Below, piece after piece: positions 57,412 to 64,000 of a stretch of DNA of 64,000 nt; within the stretch, counting starts at the first letter, position 1; each line of letters starts with the position of its first letter. The notes under the pieces are model-generated. The model worked only from the letters and a program-made list of their open reading frames with translations, did not search any database and was not told the origin of the DNA. This stretch comes from Gracilinema caldarium DSM 7334 (GTDB taxonomy: Bacteria; Spirochaetota; Spirochaetia; Treponematales; Breznakiellaceae): positions 992,001-1,056,000 of the forward strand of contig NC_015732.1 in NCBI RefSeq assembly GCF_000219725.1, in the 5' to 3' direction. Position numbers and translations under genes: made by a program.

Positions 57412-58290
57412 TCAAGCAGTGAGAGCCTCCTCTAATGGTAGGGTAGATCTAAATGCCTGAGCATAGATTTCATCTGGTGTAGCATAGTCCAACGATTGAT
57501 GGTACCGTTTACTGTTGTAAAAAGTTACATAGGTTTTTAGTCCCTCCTTGAGTTCAGTCATGGTTTGATAGTCTTTGATATAAATATCTTCATACTTGAT
57601 GGTACGCCAGACCCGTTCCATGTAAATATTATCAAGAGCTCGATTTTTGCTATCCATACTGATACGAATGCCATACGATTCAAGGACTGAAATAAACGCT
57701 TCGCTAGTAAACTGACTCCCCTGATCCGTATTGAAGATAGCCGGGATTCCCCACTGTTTGATTGATTCTTCAAGGGAAGCTACACAAAAGTCCGTATCCA
57801 TGGTATTTGAGACCTTCCAGGACAATATCTTACGAGAATACAGGTCGAGTATGACCACCAGGTACACAAAGCCTTTACCGAGCTTAATGTAGGTGATATC
57901 CGTCGCCCAGACCTGGTTAGGAATCCAAAGCACCATGTTTTTAAGCAGATAGGGGTACTTTTTATGCCCTTTAGAGCGAATACTGGTCCGTTTTTTGGGA
58001 TATATGGCCCGTAAACCAGCTTTATGCATGATACGACGCACCTGTTTCCGTGTTACCCCCATATCTGCTAAGGCACGAGCTATTTTGCGATACCCATAAA
58101 ACGGGTGAACTTTGAGCTCTTCCAGGATGGCATTCAAAATGGCAAGGTCTCTATCTTCGTCCTTTTCTACGGCCTTGTAGTAATAACTTGCTCGAGTTAT
58201 TCCCAGTATTCGGCATTGCTCTCGTATCGATAAGTCTGGATAGTCCGGTTCTATAGCGGCGGTTCGGTCCCGTATAATTGTTTGTACTTT
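57412..58290 (-). CDS. IS3-family transposase OrfB (made by -1 frameshift as OrfAB)
   Basis: The integrase catalytic core has Asp in QVWATDITYIKLG, Asp in FNTDQGSQFTS and Glu in DNIYMERVWRTIKYE (DDE). The helix-turn-helix-like stretch before it (FYGYRKIARALADMGVTRK) is typical. The frame is open back to an A9 run (58288-58296 on the complement), where a -1 shift from orfA enters it; the first plausible internal start is a TTG at 58137. The element looks intact and potentially active. Confidence 0.88.
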   Translation of the reverse strand, partial: KVQTIIRDRTAAIEPDYPDLSIREQCRILGITRASYYYKAVEKDEDRDLAILNAILEELKVHPFYGYRKIARALADMGVTRKQVRRIMHKAGLRAIYPKKRTSIRSKGHKKYPYLLKNMVLWIPNQVWATDITYIKLGKGFVYLVVILDLYSRKILSWKVSNTMDTDFCVASLEESIKQWGIPAIFNTDQGSQFTSEAFISVLESYGIRISMDSKNRALDNIYMERVWRTIKYEDIYIKDYQTMTELKEGLKTYVTFYNSKRYHQSLDYATPDEIYAQAFRSTLPLEEALTA

Positions 58291-58553
58291 TTTTTTAAGA
58301 ATTCGTTCTCTATCTGGAGCTTACCGATTTGTTTATACAGTTCATCCTGTTTCTGCTCCAGCTCGTGCCGTTCCGTATCCTTCCCTGGCTTTTCAAAGAG
58401 CACTTCAGCTCCTTCAAGAAGCTGTTTCTTCCAGAGGGTCACCATGTTTGGATGAACCTCATAAAGAGCTGCTAGTTCCTGGACCGTTTTATCACCGCGA
58501 AGGGCTTCGAGAGCCACCTTCGCTTTAAATGCCTTATCGTATCGTTTCCTCAT
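58251..58553 (-). CDS. IS3-family transposase OrfA
   Basis: 100 residues. KRYDKAFKAKVALEALRGDK, then a helix-turn-helix (TVQELAALYEVHPNMVTLWK), and a leucine-zipper-like C-terminus (DELYKQIGKLQIENEFLKKK). It binds the IS ends and regulates transposition. Near its 3' end the mRNA carries A9, a programmed -1 frameshift site leading to OrfAB. Confidence 0.88.
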   Translation of the reverse strand: MRKRYDKAFKAKVALEALRGDKTVQELAALYEVHPNMVTLWKKQLLEGAEVLFEKPGKDTERHELEQKQDELYKQIGKLQIENEFLKKKYKQLYGTEPPL

Positions 58554-58594
58554 GTTGGTAGTTTCCTCCTGTTAGGCAGGTTATTTCTGTACTC

Positions 58595-59584
58595 CTACCA
58601 CCTTATTTTTACATTTTTTTTGGCCCAGTTTCCAGGGCTCATTATAGCCTCCTGTCCAGTTTCAACTTGCTCTACTAAGGGTGTTGGTTTTCGTTTGGGT
58701 AAACGAAGGGTATCTATTGTAGCTGTTAAACCAAGGGTTGCTTCATATAAAATGGTAGTGTCATCGGGACTTTTTAAATTACCAACTCCCCAAGCATAAA
58801 GGGGAGCCTTACCACCGCCAGTGATTTTAAAATTATCAGAGAATTTAAAACTGGCATCAAGGCCAATCATGAAAGCCGCAAGCTCATCGTTACTCGTAGT
58901 TACGTCTATATACGATCGTTTTAGTGATTGATATCCAAGGGTTATTGTTGCTGTGTATGGTATATATTTTTTAAATACCTCAGTAACCCAATCATAGTTA
59001 GTTACTGTATCAACTACAGTTAGATCGGTATTTTTTTTATAGGTAAAGGTTTTTGTTGATACTTTAAAACTGGTGAGTGTGTTAGGTCCCCAAAGACCTA
59101 TGGCTAATTCGTTACGTTGTTGCACATAATCACCTGGGAGGTTGATGCCAGCTCCTATAGTGGTATCTGAACGAAAACTACCATAGATGATTCCTGGAAT
59201 TGTCATTGTCAGTGTGGTACTAAGCCCGGAAGTAATCATCGAAGAGGAAGAATTAAAGAGTCCAAAAAAAGGCCCTACAGTAATTTTGGCATAACCTGTA
59301 TCATAGGCTATGGTTGTGTACAGGCTGTTCCTCAGAATAGGGTCATGATTGAATAGGACAGTAAAATTGGTATTTTCTGCAATTTTCTGATCTAATTGGG
59401 CTATTCCATAGAATGATAGGTTTTCACTAAAAGCTTGATTCCCATCACTTAAGGCAGTAGTTCTGCTTGTATCGAAGGCGATATTCCCTAAAGAACCATA
59501 TAAACTGATATCAATGCCAGAAACTGTTACACCCACCCCTGCTAGTAACAAACCTATAAATAAATATCGTATATTCTGTTTCAT
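58595..59584 (-). CDS. Outer-membrane protein, C-terminus altered by IS insertion
   Basis: About 329 residues from the ATG at 59584 (longer frame rejected), which follows the previous gene's stop by 1 base. It has a cleavable signal (MKQNIRYLFIGLLLAGVGVT) and amphipathic strands typical of a beta-barrel. The final codons (NVKIRW, stop) are provided by the IS3 end, and the protein does not end in the usual aromatic residue, so the natural C-terminus is probably lost. No family was recognised. Confidence 0.6.
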   Translation of the reverse strand: MKQNIRYLFIGLLLAGVGVTVSGIDISLYGSLGNIAFDTSRTTALSDGNQAFSENLSFYGIAQLDQKIAENTNFTVLFNHDPILRNSLYTTIAYDTGYAKITVGPFFGLFNSSSSMITSGLSTTLTMTIPGIIYGSFRSDTTIGAGINLPGDYVQQRNELAIGLWGPNTLTSFKVSTKTFTYKKNTDLTVVDTVTNYDWVTEVFKKYIPYTATITLGYQSLKRSYIDVTTSNDELAAFMIGLDASFKFSDNFKITGGGKAPLYAWGVGNLKSPDDTTILYEATLGLTATIDTLRLPKRKPTPLVEQVETGQEAIMSPGNWAKKNVKIRW

Positions 59585-59585
59585 A

Positions 59586-60812
59586 TCAATATGCCGTCCG
59601 TACACCAATAAAAATATCTGCCATTTCAAAAGGTTCGTTATAATTAAATGGATCAAGACGAATCTTCATATCCCAGCGGATTCCCTCGGTAATAATACTC
59701 AGCAATGGGGATATTCGTACATCTAACGTTCTATTTGTAGATTCGGATCGAATATTAATGGTGTTTTCGAGGCCACCCTGAAGACGATGTTTCAGTATAT
59801 CGCCGAAAAGTAATTTAATATTTATATCTGTTGCTCCCCGTTCTTCAGGATTAACCAACTGGAGGTATCGTAGAGGATGATAAAAAAGGGTTATATGGAG
59901 TGCGAAAAGTCCGATTGAAAGCCGTGGTTCAAATAAAAAGAAAAGATTATCGATTTTAAATGCCGTACCTCCCTCCCATCCAGGAATGCCCACCTGTGCC
60001 ATAAAATCTGCCCCAGTACCAGTCGTAAAATAGGTAAGCATACCACCCCGATACATACCATAGGTTCCATAGGGTGTGGTTGCACCCACGAAGGCTTCAA
60101 ATTTAACATATTGACTATTCACTAATAGTCGCAGATCCCCAGAGTAACGTCCCGATTCTGGAATACCGGTGCTCTCATCAATAAATGCGCTATCCTGATA
60201 GAGATATAACATGGGTATTATCTGTTTCCATGGAAGAAATGAAAGATGAAATCCAGTTCCTATAGCTTGATGAATACCGTTATATTGATATGTTGGATTA
60301 CCACCTATGCCTTGTGGAAAATAGGAAAACCCTTTAAATTCTGTTGTTATGGGAACACTTCCAAATACATGAGGAAAATCTTCTCCTGAACAAAAGGTGT
60401 CAGAAAAACCGATGAAATAGCTGATTTCTAGAGGTAACTCAAAGGGCTGGCGTGCGGTAACCTGGGCTAATTTGAACTGAAGTGCTGCAAGATTGTTGAA
60501 TCGGTCAACAAGAGCGTTATATTCTTCTTCAGTCGGTGTCGTCGTTATGGGCTCTACTTGTGTCCTGCCATAACCGAGGGCTCGTTCTAGGTTTTGAGAA
60601 GAGAAGGAAAGTCGCAGTAATCCACCGTATTTATAACCGCCTGAAAGCGCAATATCTGCTTGAGCAATTGAAGAAAGTGTAAAAATTCCATTTTCTACAG
60701 TGCCTGTACTGGCCATCTCTAAAGAAGGAACGGTTAGTTCAGCGGAAAATGCATAGAGCTCAGTAAATAGCAACAATATAATGACTAGGACATAATTTTT
60801 TCTGAAGCTCAT
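59586..60812 (-). CDS. Outer-membrane protein
   Basis: 408 residues with a signal peptide (MSFRKNYVLVIILLLFTELY, then AFSA). The mature chain alternates hydrophobic and polar residues and has many aromatic girdle-like positions (GYKYGGLLRLSFSSQNLE, MYRGGMLTYFTTGTG, RYLQLVNPEE), as expected for a barrel. It ends in AY. An aaggagcg site precedes the start. It forms an operon with the downstream outer-membrane protein. The function is unknown. Confidence 0.7.
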   Translation of the reverse strand: MSFRKNYVLVIILLLFTELYAFSAELTVPSLEMASTGTVENGIFTLSSIAQADIALSGGYKYGGLLRLSFSSQNLERALGYGRTQVEPITTTPTEEEYNALVDRFNNLAALQFKLAQVTARQPFELPLEISYFIGFSDTFCSGEDFPHVFGSVPITTEFKGFSYFPQGIGGNPTYQYNGIHQAIGTGFHLSFLPWKQIIPMLYLYQDSAFIDESTGIPESGRYSGDLRLLVNSQYVKFEAFVGATTPYGTYGMYRGGMLTYFTTGTGADFMAQVGIPGWEGGTAFKIDNLFFLFEPRLSIGLFALHITLFYHPLRYLQLVNPEERGATDINIKLLFGDILKHRLQGGLENTINIRSESTNRTLDVRISPLLSIITEGIRWDMKIRLDPFNYNEPFEMADIFIGVRTAY

Positions 60813-60908
60813 ATAACGCTCCTTGTAACAATTTTATCATGTTATTACACAACTTACAACAAATAAGCCTTGACGTAAGACGATTTGTGTATAAACATTA
60901 TCAATGTC

Positions 60909-63317
60909 ATGAGTGATTATTTAGACCCCAACAATGAAGAACTTTTAAAAGACTTTTTTAGTGAAGCCCAGATGCAAGTTGAAGTACTGGAGCAAAATAT
61001 TCTGGTGCTCGAAAATGAAGGTCATAATCGTGATGCGGTAGATGAGATTTTCCGGGCAGCCCATACCCTTAAAGGTGGTGCTGCTACGGTGGAAATGCAT
61101 GAACTGTCATCATTTACCCACCTTGTTGAAGATGTGCTCGATGCAATCCGATCCGATCTGGTTCAGATTAATGAGGATGTAATTGATGTATTACTCCTTG
61201 CGATAGATATTATTAAGGAAATGCTCGATGCACGTATGAAGGGATCGGTCTTCGGTGGGGATAGTTCCGGGATTGAACAGCGACTTTCTGCGTTGCTTCC
61301 TGAGGGTGGACGGAAGGGGAAACAGGCTGGGAAAGCCCCTTCTCAAGTAAAAACAGCTGCAGCTTCTGTTCATCTAGAAGCCCCAACAGCTGCACCTTCT
61401 GGTCTGAAAACGAGCAAGCACTCCTTGACAGAATATGACATTCTAGAGATGCGTCAAGCTGCTCCGGACGGTACCACCATTTATCGGATTGCGGTGACCT
61501 TTAATGAGGATAACGTCATGAATACCGTAGGCGGTATTCAGGTATTTGCTGCTCTAAAGGGGGTTAGCACAGTCCTCAGAACTGTACCTGACTTTGAACA
61601 GCTTTATGAAGATGTTTTTCATCCCGTGGTAGAGTATTATGTTGCTAGTACCCACAGTCTGGATGATCTCTACAAAATTGTATCAATTCCAGATGTAACA
61701 TTAAGTGCAGAAATTGATGAACTCGGAAGTGGTGGTACCGCAAGCAGCCAATTAAAGCCTTCAGGAGCTATGAATTCTAAGCCAGCGATTGCTGAAACCC
61801 ACATCCAGTCAGAAGCAAAATCTGTCGCTCAATCGTCTGCGTCTGTACCAGAAGCAAAAGAATCGATCCATCAGGACGAATCTAAGGGTGGGGATCAGGA
61901 AGCAGAAGCTAAACGGGCTGGAAAAGATGTCGGTTCAATTCTACGGGTAGATTCCAAACGAATCGACAATCTGCTGAATCTTGTATCTGAAACGGTTATT
62001 ACCAAGGCAACCTTTAATCAGATTTCCAACCAGTTCGGCGAACTCATGACTCAATTACAAGGTACCGAAACACTATATCGGGAAAAAATGAAAGAGCTTT
62101 TTGATCGTCTGCCTGAATATCTTGAAGGCATCCAAAATGGGCGGACGGTTAAAGAAATCCGAAAAGAAATTACTGAACGGTATGGGGATCTTTTCACCCT
62201 CTTTGATCCCATCGAGACAGGTCTTAAGGTTAATATTGGTAAATATCGATCAACTGCCCAGAATTTAGGTCGTATCACCGGGGAATTGCAGGAAGGGGTC
62301 ATGCGGATCCGGATGGTGCCTATTAGCCAGATCTTTAACCGGTTTCCCCGTTTAGTTCGGGATCTTTCCAAGAGTCTTAATAAAAAGGTTAATCTTGTTA
62401 TTGAAGGTGAAGAAACTGAACTTGATAAATCGGTTATCGAAGATCTTCTGGATCCAATCATGCACTCGGTCCGCAATTGTATAGACCATGGAATTGAAGC
62501 TCCAGAGGTTCGCCTTAGCTCAGGAAAAAGTGAAACCGGCACGGTGCTCCTCAAAGCCAGCAATGAAGGCAATATGATCATCATCGAAATTGCCGATGAT
62601 GGCAAGGGTATTGATGTTGAGGCTGTTCGTGCAAAGGCAATTGAACGAGGATTAATCCATCCAAATAAAGAATTAACCGATGTAGAAGCCTTTAATCTGA
62701 TATTTGAACCTGGTTTTTCGACCGCCAAGGAAATTACCAATATTTCTGGTCGAGGGGTTGGGCTGGATGTGGTCCGCCGGCAGGTAGAGAAGCTCAATGG
62801 TACTGTTACAGTCAGTTCAGAACGTGGAAAGGGAACACGATTTACCATCAAACTACCCTTAACCCTCGCTATTATTCAGGGGCTTTTGGTACGGGTCGGT
62901 AGTGAAATTTATTCCATACCGATAACCTCAGTTATCGAAAGTCATCGAATTAGACCTTCAGAAATTAAAATGATCGATAACTATGAGGTGTTTAATATCC
63001 GAAATGATGTCATTTCCTTACTGCGTCTCAATAGGCTCTTTGGAATTAAGACTGACGAACAACGGGAATATTACTTTGTGGTTATTGTCGGTACGGCAGA
63101 GAAAAAAATGGGGCTCATGGTAGACAGTCTCATCGGTGAAGAAGATGTGGTTATTAAACCGTTGCGGGATCAGTTTACCAACTCGCCTGGTATTGCAGGA
63201 GCTTCAATTTTGGGTGATGGTTCCGTTTCGCTTATTATCGATGTCAGCCAACTTCTGGAATTAGGCTTACGGAAAGAACTAGAAGAACGGCGCCGTCGGG
63301 AAGCATCGGTTCGATAG
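60909..63317 (+). CDS. cheA: Chemotaxis histidine kinase CheA
   Basis: 802 residues from the ATG at 60909 (the frame is open to 60885). Phospho-acceptor His52 lies in FRAAHTLKGGAATVEM; an Ala/Ser-rich linker (about 285-340) leads to a P3 dimerisation segment (DSKRIDNLLNLVSETVITKA) and the HATPase domain with N-box SVRNCIDHGIEAPEVR and GRGVGLDVVRRQVEKLNGTV. The C-terminal CheW-like P5 domain is complete. P3 is unusually long. It starts the chemotaxis unit; the CheW fusion follows directly. Confidence 0.96.
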   Translation: MSDYLDPNNEELLKDFFSEAQMQVEVLEQNILVLENEGHNRDAVDEIFRAAHTLKGGAATVEMHELSSFTHLVEDVLDAIRSDLVQINEDVIDVLLLAIDIIKEMLDARMKGSVFGGDSSGIEQRLSALLPEGGRKGKQAGKAPSQVKTAAASVHLEAPTAAPSGLKTSKHSLTEYDILEMRQAAPDGTTIYRIAVTFNEDNVMNTVGGIQVFAALKGVSTVLRTVPDFEQLYEDVFHPVVEYYVASTHSLDDLYKIVSIPDVTLSAEIDELGSGGTASSQLKPSGAMNSKPAIAETHIQSEAKSVAQSSASVPEAKESIHQDESKGGDQEAEAKRAGKDVGSILRVDSKRIDNLLNLVSETVITKATFNQISNQFGELMTQLQGTETLYREKMKELFDRLPEYLEGIQNGRTVKEIRKEITERYGDLFTLFDPIETGLKVNIGKYRSTAQNLGRITGELQEGVMRIRMVPISQIFNRFPRLVRDLSKSLNKKVNLVIEGEETELDKSVIEDLLDPIMHSVRNCIDHGIEAPEVRLSSGKSETGTVLLKASNEGNMIIIEIADDGKGIDVEAVRAKAIERGLIHPNKELTDVEAFNLIFEPGFSTAKEITNISGRGVGLDVVRRQVEKLNGTVTVSSERGKGTRFTIKLPLTLAIIQGLLVRVGSEIYSIPITSVIESHRIRPSEIKMIDNYEVFNIRNDVISLLRLNRLFGIKTDEQREYYFVVIVGTAEKKMGLMVDSLIGEEDVVIKPLRDQFTNSPGIAGASILGDGSVSLIIDVSQLLELGLRKELEERRRREASVR

Positions 63318-64000
63318 ATGGGGATGAATATGCAAACACAAGAGCAAAACTTGCAACAGGAAGTTCATGATGAAAATGGTCATAGAGAAACAGCAAGGGC
63401 TGAAAAAGTCACCATAGTAGATTTTAAAATGGTAACCTTTTCTCTGGCTGGTAAAGACTATGGTGTTGACATCATGAATGTTAAAGAGATTGCTAAGGCC
63501 AGCAAATTTACCTATGTTCCTAATGCGGCTCCATTTTTACGAGGGGTCTATAATCTGCGGGGAGAAATCATTCCTGTTATAGATTTCCGCATCTTTTTTC
63601 ATCTGCCAGCAGAACGAAAAAGCGAAGATGCATTGGAAAATCTTCTCATTTTGCGGTTAGAAGACCATGTGTATGGCGTTATTGTAGATAGTATCGATAA
63701 GGTTGTTGGTATCCAGTCCAGTACCATTCAACCACCCCATCCGATTTTTGGGGATATCAATATTAAATACATTCATGGTGTAGTGGAAAATCAGGGCAGA
63801 CTTTACATCATCCTTGATGTGAACCGTATCTTTGAGCAAAAAGAAGAAGAAAAGCCTCGCCTTATTTCTGAAACAGCGAGCGGTACCTTTTTTGCTGCCC
63901 AGACAGCAGCTCTGCAAAAGGAGACTGTTTCTAGTTCATCAAAAGCTTCAGCTTCTGAGCTTGAGTTTATTAAGGAAACCCTTTTTGCGCTTAAACATTT
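63318..64000 (+). CDS. cheW: CheW with C-terminal extension (probable CheW/CheR-like fusion), 3' end outside window
   Basis: The frame starts just after cheA; ATG at 63318, 63324 or 63330 are possible, the last having GGGG 6 bases upstream. A CheW domain is clear (VDFKMVTFSLAGKDYGVDIM, then AAPFLRGVYNLRGEIIPVID). After the CheW core (ending near FEQKEEEK) the frame runs on through an Ala/Ser-rich linker to ELEFIKETLFALKH at the window edge. A C-terminal CheR-like domain, known in Treponema, would begin here, but it is cut off. Confidence 0.8.
   Translation, partial: MGMNMQTQEQNLQQEVHDENGHRETARAEKVTIVDFKMVTFSLAGKDYGVDIMNVKEIAKASKFTYVPNAAPFLRGVYNLRGEIIPVIDFRIFFHLPAERKSEDALENLLILRLEDHVYGVIVDSIDKVVGIQSSTIQPPHPIFGDINIKYIHGVVENQGRLYIILDVNRIFEQKEEEKPRLISETASGTFFAAQTAALQKETVSSSSKASASELEFIKETLFALKH

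Larger units (their letters stand above)
57389..58605 (-). mobile_element. IS3-family insertion sequence
   Basis: A 1217-bp element containing orfA and orfB. The ends carry inverted repeats: TAAGGTGGATAGAG at 57389 and the complement of CTCCTACCACCTTA at 58605. A-rich flanks make the exact end uncertain, and no clear target duplication is seen. The right end supplies the last codons and stop of the outer-membrane protein gene. Confidence 0.8.

Noticed and set aside
60841-60909. Sigma-70 promoter and leaderless start for cheA
   Set aside because: TTGACG is present but the possible -10 boxes give 14 or 20 base spacers; no good promoter could be fixed.

Overview
The window looks like chromosome of a Treponema-clade spirochaete. 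Pointers are a CheA followed by a CheW with a CheR-like C-terminal extension, a CheD next to a soluble receptor-like protein, a PnrA/TmpC-type nucleoside ABC operon, a 595-residue AlaS without the C-terminal C-Ala domain, two tandem signal-peptide outer-membrane proteins, and an unlinked groS. The species was not identified. Base composition is moderate apart from one clearly high-GC block.

Region by region. (1) 1-2749: 3' part of a cluster with an ATP-grasp enzyme, a small AhpD/CMD-like protein and an ArsP-type permease, all three carrying paired or terminal cysteines. (2) 2750-12447: an accessory region. It holds a lipoprotein gene whose frame is broken in a CTTC repeat tract, remnants of several insertion sequences, two omptin-like genes (one dead, one intact), a high-GC island with two PAP2 phosphatases and an XRE regulator, an IS91-family transposase and an ORF-less group II intron. 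(3) 12458-26235: alpha/beta hydrolase, a membrane protein plus AAA+ ATPase pair, deoC, the pnr nucleoside transporter operon, alaS, and a parvulin/nusB/TPR operon. (4) 26384-32847: groS, a SEC-C protein, a sigma factor behind an excellent sigma-54 promoter, asnA, and a MocR regulator divergent from pdxST. (5) 33023-45257: a PEP/pyruvate-binding protein, gdhA divergent from an NrpR-like regulator with a palindrome between the gdhA -35 and -10 boxes, a thioredoxin/Fe-S membrane pair, a cupin regulator with a LeuCD-type dehydratase, an MFS transporter, DUF554 and an MsmK/UgpC-type ATPase. (6) 45367-57252: soluble receptor-like protein, cheD, an RNB nuclease, then a six-gene DAP-lysine operon (lysC-dapB-dapA-asd-lysA-dapL, no dapF) and a short asparaginase-like gene. 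(7) 57389-64000: an IS3-family element inserted at the 3' end of an outer-membrane protein gene, a second outer-membrane protein, cheA and the start of the cheW fusion.

How the genes fit together. Nitrogen handling recurs (asnA, gdhA/nrpR, lysine operon, asparaginase). Purine nucleoside salvage is suggested by deoC next to the pnr operon. PLP synthesis is probably regulated by its divergent MocR protein. Chemotaxis genes lie at two sites. The most interesting regulatory features seen directly in the sequence are the repeat-tract frameshift in the lipoprotein (one extra 4-base unit restores signal peptide plus lipobox), the sigma-54 promoter ahead of a sigma-70-family gene, and the gdhA operator that exactly fills the promoter spacer. 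All assignments were made by eye from translated sequence; no database search was run.
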